Positions 7,811-15,656 of a stretch of DNA of 64,000 nucleotides are shown piece after piece. The position numbers were made by a program, and so were the translations under genes. Location: contig CAZIFA010000002.1 of NCBI GenBank assembly GCA_964539025.1, forward strand, positions 1-64,000, in the 5' to 3' direction. The notes under the pieces were generated by a model, which was given only the letters and a program-made list of their open reading frames with translations, made no database searches and was not told the DNA's origin. Within the stretch, counting starts at the first letter, position 1. Each line of letters opens with the position of its first letter. Source of the DNA: Micavibrio_A sp964539025. GTDB lineage: Bacteria; Pseudomonadota; Alphaproteobacteria; Micavibrionales; Micavibrionaceae.

Positions 7811-8527
7811 TTAGTCCGCCTGTTTGCCGAAATCCTTGCGCGTACTTTGCGAACCGGGAGCGGGCATTGTGGAAGTTTGCGCCTTTTTAGCTTCTTCTTC
7901 CGCTTTCTCCATATCTTCCGTACGCTTTTCAATCACACTTTCCGGCAGCAAAGTATCCTGCAAAATCCGGATCATGTTGTCTTCCGTATCGTCCATACTG
8001 TCGAGCAAATCTTCACAGGCATCTTCGGTGGTGATTACCGTTTTGGTCACATGCTTTTCAGTATGTTCAGAGGCAGCCTTATGCAGTTTGAACACGTTTC
8101 TTATCTTTTGCGGATCGACGATTTTCTGATTATCGATTTCACGATCCAGCGTTTTATCCGCCGTATCCAGGATTGGAACAACCGCGCCCTGCCATTGTTT
8201 AAAACGGGCGTCCATTTTGTCTTTTATGCCCGGATTTTTATCACCGCAGGATTTAACAGCGTTTGCGATATCTCGTTCGGCCACGCGAACCGCACTGATA
8301 TAGGAAAATTTTGTACTTAAAATCAGAATGGTTTCCTGATCCTCATCCGATAGCGAGGCGATCAACGCGTTTTCCGCATCGATCCAGTCTTTCAAGGGGC
8401 CGGGAGGCGGACCGTCCGATGCGCTTGGCACCCTGACGACGGATTGTTCGCCTTGTGCCTGCGCCAGAACGGGCGTCAGAACCGTAAAGGAGATCAGGGC
8501 GGAAAGGATGAGGAATTTGCGCGTCAT
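7811..8527 (-). CDS. secreted hypothetical protein
   Basis: This is a 238-aa protein with a clear Sec signal peptide (TRKFLILSALISFTVLTPVL then AQAQ), so it is probably periplasmic. The mature part is helical and charged: a conserved-looking SLSDEDQETILILSTKFSYISAV segment, two cysteines (KSCGDKNPG and EDACEDL), and a Glu/Lys-rich coiled region near the end (RTEDMEKAEEEAKKAQ). I do not recognise a family. In-frame starts at 8560 and 8602 would lengthen the n-region without a better ribosome-binding site, so the start that gives a standard signal peptide was taken; this is uncertain. Confidence 0.65.
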   Translation of the reverse strand: MTRKFLILSALISFTVLTPVLAQAQGEQSVVRVPSASDGPPPGPLKDWIDAENALIASLSDEDQETILILSTKFSYISAVRVAERDIANAVKSCGDKNPGIKDKMDARFKQWQGAVVPILDTADKTLDREIDNQKIVDPQKIRNVFKLHKAASEHTEKHVTKTVITTEDACEDLLDSMDDTEDNMIRILQDTLLPESVIEKRTEDMEKAEEEAKKAQTSTMPAPGSQSTRKDFGKQAD

Positions 8528-8587
8528 GGATGTCCGTTCATGCAAAGAGGGTTTCTTCATTACCGTACCATAAACCCTATTGCGTTT

Positions 8588-8623
8588 AAAAAAAATAGCC
8601 ACCGGAGTTCTTTCCGGTGGCTA
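8588..8623 (-). terminator. Rho-independent terminator of the 8.6-8.9 kb transcript
   Basis: TAGCCACCGG and CCGGTGGCTA form a perfect 10-bp stem with an 8-nt loop. On the minus strand the stem is followed by eight T. It is one of the strongest terminators in the window, although no gene on that strand ends here. Confidence 0.85.
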
Positions 8624-8860
8624 AGGGGACGAAAACGCCCACCTGCCGGGTCGTCTGAAAGGAAGGGAGAACATGCGGGGGCAAGATCCTTCCAGACAGC
8701 AGATAGACGGGAACCAATTTCGAGTTACCGTCGATACAAAGAGGTTGCAAAAGCCCGTGCGCGAAACACCCATCGGCATTCCTTCGATCACATCTTCCGG
8801 TCGTCGTCTGGACCATCGATGCGCCTTGGCAAAAACTTGGCTAAAAACCGCTTCGTATAT
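8588..8860 (-). ncRNA. candidate structured small RNA (unknown family)
   Basis: This 360-nt gap holds no credible protein but looks transcribed on the minus strand. It ends in a perfect 10-bp terminator hairpin with a run of T (8588-8623), which does not belong to rne because rne has its own terminator at 8935-8962. A TTGAGA box lies around 8860 at the upstream end. The interior can fold: GTCTGAAAGG (8653-8662) with CCTTCCAGAC (8687-8696), and the same CCAGAC arm alternatively with GTCTGGA (8806-8812). I could not match it to 6S RNA, RNase P RNA or tmRNA. The limits are approximate. Confidence 0.4.
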
Positions 8861-8934
8861 ATCTCAATTTTTATGTTAAATTAAAAGAATTAAAGCGCGT
8901 TAAAATTTAGGTGCAATTTTATCTAATCGGCATG

Positions 8935-8962
8935 AAAAAACGGCCCAAACGGGCCGTTTTTT
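8935..8962 (-). terminator. rne terminator
   Basis: CGGCCC and GGGCCG pair around a short loop, with six A on one side and six T on the other, so it can work in both directions. It lies 3 nt after the rne stop codon. Confidence 0.85.
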
Positions 8963-8965
8963 GAA

Positions 8966-11785
8966 TTATTCCACCAGCTTGTTCCACCAGCCCTTTTTCT
9001 TTTGTTCGGGGGCCTGGTTGACCGTTTCATAGTCGCGCGGCGGAGGCGGCGCGGCAGGTGCACGGTCATTGGATGGACGAGACGTCATCGGGGCCGGAGC
9101 CGATGAAGGCTGGGGTTCCATACGCGGGGCGTTTTCACGCGGCTCGCTGAACGAATTGCCGCTATTTTCACGCGGCGGACGATCGCCACGATCACCGCGA
9201 TTGCGATCACGGCCACCACGTCTACCACGGCGGCGGCGACCACCATCACGACCACCTTCGCGGTTGCCATCAAGATGTTGGCCTTCACGCGGTACACGGT
9301 TGCCACGATTATCATCGCCGATATCTTCATCACCTTCTATACGGTTTCCGATGGATTCTTGCGAGTCATCATCCTCATCAAAGGACGGTGCCGCGCGGTT
9401 ACCACGATTTTCATCGTTGCCAAAATTATTCGGACCATCTTCACGACCACCGCGACGGTTGCGACCGCCACGACGTCCACGGCGACGACGTCCGTTTTCA
9501 CCCCTGTCATCGGAACGTTGTTCGTGCGGTTCACGCGCTTCACGTTCTTCGGATTCGTCGCCTTCTTCGATCTCTTCCTCGGCCATATCCGCGCCATCAT
9601 CAACTATGGCAACACCGCGAATGGCTTCGGCGGGCTTGGGCGCGGCGGCACGGGTTGCCGTTTCAATCTTGTAATGCGAAGTCGACATCGTGTCGTCCGT
9701 TTCGATCAGGATGGTAAAGTCGTAACGGGTTTCGATATCGTTCAATAATTTGCGCTTGTGATTCATGATATAGAGCGCAACGGATGTCGCCATCGTGAGC
9801 GTGATTTCATTCGCCTTGCCCTTGATACCTTCGACTTCCAGAGCGCGGATAATCGAGATCGCCGAGAAATCAAGCGTTTTGACGCGGCCCGTACCGGCGC
9901 AATGGGCACAAACTTCCTGCTGCGCTTCGGCGAGTGACGGATTGAGGCGCTGACGGGAAAGTTCGAGCAAACCAAAGCTTGAGATACGACCCACTTGAAT
10001 GCGCGCACGGTCCGAAGATAGGGCGTCGCGAAGACGTTGTTCCACCTTGCGGTTGTTGCGGCGGTCTTCCATATCGATAAAGTCAATAACAACGAGGCCG
10101 CCTAGATCGCGCAGACGAAGCTGTCTTGCGACTTCATCAGCGGCTTCAAGGTTGGTTTTCAGCGCCGTGTCTTCAATATGGCGTTCCTTGGTCGCCCTAC
10201 CGGAGTTGACATCAACAGACACCAGAGCTTCGGTCGGGTTGATGACAAGGTAACCGCCGGATTTCAGATTGACGGTCGGTTCGCCCATTTCGAAAATCTG
10301 GTTTTCGACACCGAATTTGTGGAACATCGGGATATGATCGTTTTTATATTCCTGAACCTTCTTCGCATGTGAAGGCATCAGCATTTTCATGAATTCGCGT
10401 GCGTTCTTGTATCCTTCGTCGCCCGAAACATACACATCCTCGATATCGCGGGTGTAAAGGTCACGGATGGCACGTTTGATAAGATTGCCTTCTTCATAGA
10501 TCAGGGCGGGCGCCGTGGATTGCAGCGTGTGCTCGCGGATCGTGTTCCAAAGACGGGTAAGGTAATCAAGATCGCGTTTTATTTCGACCTTGGTGCGTGT
10601 CACGCCTGCAGTGCGCAGAATGACCGACATGCCTTCCGGAACGGAAAGGTCGTCCAACATTTCCTTCATGCGCTTGCGATCTTTGAAGGATGCGATTTTA
10701 CGGGATACGCCGCCGCCACGAGGCGAGTTCGGCATCAGAACACAATAGCGACCAGGCATGGATAAATATGTCGTCACCGCCGCACCCTTGTTGCCGCGCT
10801 CTTCCTTACTGACCTGGATCAGCATGATTTGTCCGCGCTTGATAACTTCCTGTATCTTATAATTACGCTTGAGGTTAAAACGGAACGGACGATCGCCCTC
10901 GACGGAATCGCCTCCCAGCGAGTCTACGGAATGATCGTCGCGGTCATGACGCCCGCGGCCACGCCCGTTGCGGCCACCACGACCGCGTCCGCGATCACGG
11001 CCACCGCGGCCACGCCCGCGTTCACGGCGCCCGCGCTGGTCACGATCAGTGTTTTCTGTTGCGGATTGTTCGCCCGGTTCTTGTTCATCGCCAGAGTGGG
11101 AGTCCTGATCTCTGTCTTCTTGCGCAAAATCATCGGAAGACTGTTCGGAAACATCATCTTCGCCCTGTTCGGAGCCATTGTTATCTTCATCGTCGACGGT
11201 GGGACCTTCGATAGAGTCAAAGTTGGTGGCCATAGCAATAGGCCCGCGACCCTCTTCTTCCTCGTCTTCGTTGTCATCCTCTTCATCGGAATCGTCTTCA
11301 GAATCGTCATCGGCTTCTTCTTCCGATTCATCGCCCTCATCACTCAAGGGCTGATCTTCACCGCCAACTTCGACGATGGGTTCCAGATCTTCTTCCTCAT
11401 CATCCTCTTGGGGAGCTTGTTGGGCGGTTTCACCTTCAGCGGCACGTTGTTCGATGGCCGCTTCTTGTTGCTCCATCTCCTCGTCATGCTCTTCGAGTTC
11501 GGCCATCTGGGCTGCAAGCAGCGCCTCACGGTCGGCGACGGGGATGCGGAAATAATCGGGGTGAATTTCTGAGAAAGGCAGAAAGCCGTGACGGTTTCCG
11601 CCAAAGTTGACGAACGCCGCCTGAAGCGAGGGTTCTACTCGGGTGACTTTGGCTAAAAAGACGGAACCTTTGAGCTGTTTTCTGACTTTGCTTTCGTAGT
11701 CATATTCGACGAGGCGATTGCCATCGACGACGGCAACCCGTGTTTCTTCCGAATGGGTTGCATCTATAAGCATGGTTTTAGGCAT
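8966..11785 (-). CDS. rne: ribonuclease E
   Basis: This 939-aa endoribonuclease starts mRNA decay and processes rRNA and tRNA, and scaffolds the degradosome. It begins MPKTMLIDATHSEETRVAVV. The S1 domain (from about residue 36) is split by a long insertion: an Asp/Glu-rich stretch (about 95-230) and then an Arg/Gly-rich stretch (about 240-285). The catalytic core follows, with SVDVNSGRATK and VVIDFIDMEDRRN carrying the Mg-binding Asp residues, and the zinc-link CAHCAGTGRV. The C-terminal third is disordered, again acidic and RG-rich, and ends KKKGWWNKLVE; GWW is the PNPase-docking motif known from Caulobacter RNase E. A longer in-frame start adds 7 residues and was not used. Confidence 0.96.
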   Translation of the reverse strand: MPKTMLIDATHSEETRVAVVDGNRLVEYDYESKVRKQLKGSVFLAKVTRVEPSLQAAFVNFGGNRHGFLPFSEIHPDYFRIPVADREALLAAQMAELEEHDEEMEQQEAAIEQRAAEGETAQQAPQEDDEEEDLEPIVEVGGEDQPLSDEGDESEEEADDDSEDDSDEEDDNEDEEEEGRGPIAMATNFDSIEGPTVDDEDNNGSEQGEDDVSEQSSDDFAQEDRDQDSHSGDEQEPGEQSATENTDRDQRGRRERGRGRGGRDRGRGRGGRNGRGRGRHDRDDHSVDSLGGDSVEGDRPFRFNLKRNYKIQEVIKRGQIMLIQVSKEERGNKGAAVTTYLSMPGRYCVLMPNSPRGGGVSRKIASFKDRKRMKEMLDDLSVPEGMSVILRTAGVTRTKVEIKRDLDYLTRLWNTIREHTLQSTAPALIYEEGNLIKRAIRDLYTRDIEDVYVSGDEGYKNAREFMKMLMPSHAKKVQEYKNDHIPMFHKFGVENQIFEMGEPTVNLKSGGYLVINPTEALVSVDVNSGRATKERHIEDTALKTNLEAADEVARQLRLRDLGGLVVIDFIDMEDRRNNRKVEQRLRDALSSDRARIQVGRISSFGLLELSRQRLNPSLAEAQQEVCAHCAGTGRVKTLDFSAISIIRALEVEGIKGKANEITLTMATSVALYIMNHKRKLLNDIETRYDFTILIETDDTMSTSHYKIETATRAAAPKPAEAIRGVAIVDDGADMAEEEIEEGDESEEREAREPHEQRSDDRGENGRRRRGRRGGRNRRGGREDGPNNFGNDENRGNRAAPSFDEDDDSQESIGNRIEGDEDIGDDNRGNRVPREGQHLDGNREGGRDGGRRRRGRRGGRDRNRGDRGDRPPRENSGNSFSEPRENAPRMEPQPSSAPAPMTSRPSNDRAPAAPPPPRDYETVNQAPEQKKKGWWNKLVE

Positions 11786-12180
11786 TGGATAATCCTCCAA
11801 GCGCAAGCGGCCCTAAAAGCCCTCAAGCGACGAGGAAGGCAAAAGGCGCGGGTGCGCCATAAAAATTGATATGAAGATAGACCTGATCCCGGTCTTAATG
11901 CGCTGTCATGGTATAGCCAACCAAAATGGTTTCGGTCGGCCCCCTTTATCGCGTTCATCGCCGGCACTGTGCCAAGGCGGGAGGACCTATCTTATCCGTA
12001 ACAGCCAGCGAAACCTTTAAAATCAAATCCTTAGTAACAACTGCTTGGCCGCGACGGGTCGCTTAATAAGGACCATACACAGATGAAGGTTAAGATACAA
12101 TGTATTATTTTCACCGCAGGCCGTCGGGCAACCTAAACCCCATTGCAAACCCGTCATATCGCTGTATCCTTGCCCTGTTC
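11786..12180. other. gene-free rne leader / intergenic region
   Basis: No convincing gene lies between rne and the foldback repeat. The left part should hold the rne promoter and 5' leader, a place where RNase E autoregulates in other bacteria. I see short GC-rich hairpins but no assignable promoter. Confidence 0.5.
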
Positions 12181-12351
12181 CTCTCTCGCCCCATCGGGGA
12201 GAGGGTTGCGAAACCTTAAGCCGGAGGCTTTAGGTGAAGCTGGGTGAGGGGGAAATCTGCAAAGTATGCCCCCTCACCCAACTCCGGCTAACCTGCTTCG
12301 CCAAGGCTACGCAGGTAAGCCTTTGTAACCCTCTCCCCAGAGGGGCGAGGG
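12181..12351. repeat. foldback (nested palindromic) element
   Basis: About 170 bp fold back on themselves. The outer arms are 12181-12207 and 12326-12351 (CTCTCTCGCCCC..GAGAGGGTT against AACCCTCTCCCC..GGGCGAGGG). An inner 12-bp perfect pair is TGGGTGAGGGGG (12241-12252) with CCCCCTCACCCA (12269-12280), and CCGGAGGCTT/GGTGAAGC has a partner between them. The layout is that of a miniature inverted-repeat or REP-like intergenic element. It lies 24 nt before the amidase start. Confidence 0.7.
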
Positions 12352-12374
12352 ATTATTTGGGGTTTAGTAAAATA

Positions 12375-13673
12375 ATGCGCGCTTTTCTGCTTCTTTTTCT
12401 TCTTTTCACTATTTTGGCACCGCAGGCCAAGGCTGCCAACGATCTCAGCGTAAATTCGCTACGTATAGGAACACATCCGGACAAAACACGGATGGTGGTA
12501 GAGCTTTCCCGCCGCGCTGATTTTCGTGCATTCATCTTACAAAACCCGCCGCGTGTCGTATTAGATCTTCCAACCTTTGATTGGCGCGCCGGCGCACCCT
12601 ATTCCCCTCCAGGAAGCTTGGTAGGTGCCATTCGTAATGGCGTGTTGGAACCCGGTATTTCAAGGATTGTCATCGACCTTAAATCACAACTTACCCTTAA
12701 AAGTGCTTTCTTTCTGCCAGCCGGGACGGATATTCCGGACCGTGTCGTAATCGATCTTGTGGCATCATCCGGCCCTCATAACCCAGCGCAAGATCGTATA
12801 TTCGGGTCGCTGACCGGGCAGAAATCAAAACCGGCGGCCGCACCGCCGCAAAAACCGTATGATCCCAACCCGTCCCATACTCTTTCCCTTCCTTCTTCAT
12901 ACACCGTTGCACCGTCCGAAACGCAAACACCCGCACCAGCCCCTACCAAGAAGGACAGTAACCCCGACAACGGCAAAAAACCGATGATTGTCATAGACGC
13001 AGGCCATGGCGGAGAGGATCCCGGCGCCCTGGCTCACAACGGCAAGCAGGAGAAGGATCTTACCCTTGCTGCCGCACTGGAATTACGGCGGCAACTGGAA
13101 GCTACAGGGCGGTATCGCGTCCACCTCACCCGCTCCACCGACAAATTCATCAAGTTGCAGGACCGTGTCGCCATCGGCCGTAAAAACGGCGGGGACCTAT
13201 TTATATCCTTGCACGCAGATTCTATTGACAAGCCGGGGGTCAGCGGCGCCTCCATCTACACCTTGTCCAACAAGGCATCGGACGCCCAGACCGCCAAACT
13301 GGCCGCCCGCGAAAATCAGGCAGACCTGATCGCAGGCGTCGATCTGTCCCATGAAGACAAGGAGGTCGCCAACATCCTGATCGACCTCGCTATGCGCGAT
13401 ACGATGAACCAGGGCAAATTTTTCGCCAACACAGTCGTCAGGCAGGCTGGTCGGCAGGGAATCCAGATGCTCGAAAAGCCACACCGTTTCGCGGGCTTCG
13501 CGGTTTTGAAGGCCCCGGATATACCATCCGTCCTGATCGAGATGGGATTTATGTCTAATAAACGCGAGGTAAACCAACTTTCCACGCCCGCCTACCGCCA
13601 AAAAATCGCCGCTGCCATCGTCGGCGGGATCGATGCTTACTTCGCGAAAGTGCAGAAAAACGGGCAGAATTGA
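12375..13673 (+). CDS. amiC: N-acetylmuramoyl-L-alanine amidase with AMIN domain
   Basis: This 432-aa periplasmic zinc hydrolase splits the amide bond between MurNAc and the stem peptide during daughter-cell separation. A signal peptide (RAFLLLFLLFTILAPQAKA) is followed by an AMIN peptidoglycan-targeting domain (about residues 25-125), a Pro-rich linker, and an Amidase_3 domain from about residue 200. The zinc and catalytic motifs are VIDAGHGGEDPGA, a Glu in the strand that follows, SLHADS and VLIEMGFMSN. A blocking helix around the DLSHEDKEV segment would imply activation by an EnvC/NlpD-like factor. An in-frame upstream start at 12234 reads through the foldback repeat and was rejected. Confidence 0.93.
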   Translation: MRAFLLLFLLFTILAPQAKAANDLSVNSLRIGTHPDKTRMVVELSRRADFRAFILQNPPRVVLDLPTFDWRAGAPYSPPGSLVGAIRNGVLEPGISRIVIDLKSQLTLKSAFFLPAGTDIPDRVVIDLVASSGPHNPAQDRIFGSLTGQKSKPAAAPPQKPYDPNPSHTLSLPSSYTVAPSETQTPAPAPTKKDSNPDNGKKPMIVIDAGHGGEDPGALAHNGKQEKDLTLAAALELRRQLEATGRYRVHLTRSTDKFIKLQDRVAIGRKNGGDLFISLHADSIDKPGVSGASIYTLSNKASDAQTAKLAARENQADLIAGVDLSHEDKEVANILIDLAMRDTMNQGKFFANTVVRQAGRQGIQMLEKPHRFAGFAVLKAPDIPSVLIEMGFMSNKREVNQLSTPAYRQKIAAAIVGGIDAYFAKVQKNGQN

Positions 13674-13858
13674 TACGTTTATCGCCGCTACCTTAGTGAT
13701 AAAAAGGGTAAAGGGCTTGAAACCCTTAAAAAAATTTTAAATTGGGGGTTTCCAAGGTCAAATTTGGTGTTGTATAACGGCTGGGATTTACCAGTTGCGG
13801 GAAGATAAGCTTTCCAATGTGGTCAACTCGATTTTTCTAGCAAATGAGGAAACATAAA

Positions 13859-14056
13859 ATGACGAAACTTCTGATGAATGTACTGGTTCTGGCTTCTGTT
13901 GTAGGCGTTGCAGCCTGCTCCACGGCTGGCGGTAGCAGCAACAATGAAACGCTGACGCAAGCCCCTTACGCTGAAGAGCGCACGGTTGGCAATGCTCCGG
14001 CACAAGAAACCGTTCAGTCCGCTGAACCGGTATTCGAAAGCAAACAAGTTAAGTAA
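13859..14056 (+). CDS. small lipoprotein
   Basis: This 65-aa protein has a lipoprotein signal peptide ending VGVAAC, with the acylated cysteine at residue 20. The remaining ~46 residues are small, polar and unstructured (Ser, Asn, Gln, Glu rich), ending ESKQVK. No family is recognised. ATG 13859 is favoured over the in-frame ATG at 13844 because an AGGA ribosome-binding site lies 8 nt before it, inside the longer reading. A strong terminator follows, so it is probably a single-gene transcript, and the small size with a strong terminator suggests abundant expression. Confidence 0.8.
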   Translation: MTKLLMNVLVLASVVGVAACSTAGGSSNNETLTQAPYAEERTVGNAPAQETVQSAEPVFESKQVK

Positions 14057-14082
14057 TTAACTTGCCGTTGCTGGCAAAGATT

Positions 14083-14120
14083 AAAGGCTGCTCGCAAATT
14101 TGCGGGCAGCCTTTTCTTTT
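14083..14120 (+). terminator. terminator of the small lipoprotein gene
   Basis: AAAGGCTGC and GCAGCCTTT arms enclose CGCAAATTTGCG-like inner pairing and are followed by a T-rich run. It lies 26 nt after the stop codon. Confidence 0.85.
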
Positions 14121-14146
14121 ACCCGCGATAAGGAGATAATAAATCC

Positions 14147-14458
14147 ATGAACTGGAAATTATTCGGATTGCGCTTTGCAGGTTTGGTCGTCATCGCCTTG
14201 GCAGCAGGACCGGTCTACGCCATAACCGTCAATCTTCTGATATTGCTCAATCTGATCCCCGTAGAGTTGGCCGATAAAGCCTACGGCAATATTATGACGA
14301 TGAAGGCAATGTATATCTGGATGGGATGCCTGCTCGTCGGGTTCGGCGCTCTATTTTTAAAAGAAAAATGGCGTTTAATCCTGTATTTCAGTCCGCTATA
14401 CGCCCCTTCTTTGTTCGCGATCATCTTTACGCTAATCCAAAACGCCGCCAGCGCATAA
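14147..14458 (+). CDS. small membrane protein of unknown function
   Basis: This 103-aa inner-membrane protein has three predicted helices: GLRFAGLVVIALAAGPVYAITV (extending into LLILLNLIPVE), AMYIWMGCLLVGFGALFL, and a C-terminal FSPLYAPSLFAIIFTLIQ. A good AAGGAG ribosome-binding site precedes the ATG. I do not recognise a family. It is followed by a shared hairpin and then by the convergent L,D-transpeptidase gene. Confidence 0.75.
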   Translation: MNWKLFGLRFAGLVVIALAAGPVYAITVNLLILLNLIPVELADKAYGNIMTMKAMYIWMGCLLVGFGALFLKEKWRLILYFSPLYAPSLFAIIFTLIQNAASA

Positions 14459-14487
14459 AAAAACCGCCCCGGCAAAGGACGGTTTTA
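14457..14487. terminator. probable bidirectional terminator
   Basis: AAAAACCG and CGGTTTT arms, with an imperfect GCCCC/GGCAAAGGA interior, lie between two convergent genes. A and T runs on both sides allow use in either direction. Confidence 0.6.
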
Positions 14488-14506
14488 GTTTCATTGTTTT
14501 AAAAAT

Positions 14507-15655
14507 CTACTGGTTCACGCTGCGCATGATTACATCGTCATTAACGGTAACCGTCGTAACTTCGGTCACAGTTGCGCTTTTTTTGCGCGTTGCGCCGTAA
14601 ATATCGTCCTTCCTAGATGCTTTGGCAACAGCGGCGGCTTTTGCAGCGCTTTTGTTTTTTTCTACCATAGCCTTATCTTGCACATCGGCTTCTTTAAGTT
14701 CTTCTTCCATGGCGTCTTTGACATGAACGCCCCTGACACCTTTACGGTCCAGTACGGCGACAGGATACCCCCTGTGTTCACGCACCGCCTTGCGCACAGC
14801 TTCCCAATCAATCAGGTCGGCCAGCGTACCGGCCTTTTTGGTTATACGGCGCATATCCTCGGTCGTGATTTCGTAAGAATTCAGAACACCGTCGCTTTCG
14901 ATGCGCAGTGACTGTTCTTGCGTAGGCGAAACCTCGACATACATCTTGTTGTCAATCCAACCCACTTTTACCGGCTGATCCACAACCGTCACTTTCGTGC
15001 CGACGGGAACGCGCGGATAAATGTCGCGGATCGCTTCGGGATACATGCGGATACAGCCAGAAGATGCCCGGCGGCCGATCGCATACGGCTTATTGGTGCC
15101 GTGGATGCGGATTTGCGGGAAGCCCAAATAAAGAGCATGTGTACCAAGCGGATTGTCCGGTCCGGGCGGATAGAACGGTTTCAGCGTCGGGTCCTCTTTC
15201 AGCATACGATCCGTCGGCGTCCACGAAGGATCTTCTTTTTTGCTGACAATGGTGGTCGCACCCAGTGGTGTGTTCAGGCCTTCGCGGCCCGGGCTGATGG
15301 AATAGACCAGCGGCGCCGCGCCCGGCGTCTGAAACAGATACAATTTCATTTCCGGCAGGTTAATCACAATGCCCGAGCGCGGTGCATCAGGAAGCAGCGA
15401 TTGTGTCGGCAGAACAACGCGCGAACCCGCCCCCGGAATCCACGGGTCAAGCTTGGGATTGGCGGCACGCATTTCAACGAAGCCCAGACCGTGTTTACGG
15501 GCAAGGTGAACCAGCGTGTCTTCATACTTGGCGCGATACATTTCCATCTTTCCGACATAGTCTTTCTCATACACCGGTGCGGCCTGCACGGGCATGGAAA
15601 GGGCGATCATCGCGCCTGCCAGAAGGGGGAGGAATCGAACGTGTTTTTTCATCAT
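14507..15655 (-). CDS. L,D-transpeptidase (YkuD family)
   Basis: This 382-aa periplasmic enzyme is predicted to form 3-3 peptidoglycan crosslinks or anchor proteins to peptidoglycan. A signal peptide (residues ~1-28) is followed by a LysM-like segment (YEDTLVHLARKHGLGFVEMR) and a YkuD domain with IVINLPEMKLYLF, the HGTNKPYAIGRRASSGCIRM catalytic block (nucleophile Cys near residue 200) and VPVGTKVTVV. A C-terminal extension of ~110 residues is helical, Lys/Ala-rich. The ATG lies 1 nt after the icd stop codon and no strong ribosome-binding site is seen, so translation is probably coupled to icd. An in-frame TTG 9 nt upstream, inside icd, was not used. Confidence 0.93.
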   Translation of the reverse strand: MMKKHVRFLPLLAGAMIALSMPVQAAPVYEKDYVGKMEMYRAKYEDTLVHLARKHGLGFVEMRAANPKLDPWIPGAGSRVVLPTQSLLPDAPRSGIVINLPEMKLYLFQTPGAAPLVYSISPGREGLNTPLGATTIVSKKEDPSWTPTDRMLKEDPTLKPFYPPGPDNPLGTHALYLGFPQIRIHGTNKPYAIGRRASSGCIRMYPEAIRDIYPRVPVGTKVTVVDQPVKVGWIDNKMYVEVSPTQEQSLRIESDGVLNSYEITTEDMRRITKKAGTLADLIDWEAVRKAVREHRGYPVAVLDRKGVRGVHVKDAMEEELKEADVQDKAMVEKNKSAAKAAAVAKASRKDDIYGATRKKSATVTEVTTVTVNDDVIMRSVNQ

Positions 15656-15656
15656 A

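Noticed and set aside
8586..8816. 76-codon reading on the minus strand in the candidate RNA
   Set aside because: Its stop lies beyond the terminator hairpin and it has no ribosome-binding site, so it is not a protein gene.
9069..9674. Long Arg/Ser/Pro-rich reading on the plus strand opposite rne
   Set aside because: Shadow of the RG-rich and acidic coding sequence of RNase E; composition is typical of an antisense frame.
12234..12374. Upstream start of the amidase gene
   Set aside because: Reads through the foldback element, and the signal peptide begins at 12375.
13709..13740. Possible terminator after the amidase gene (AAGGG..CCCTT then A/T-rich)
   Set aside because: The stem is only a few base pairs and the T run is broken; too weak to list.
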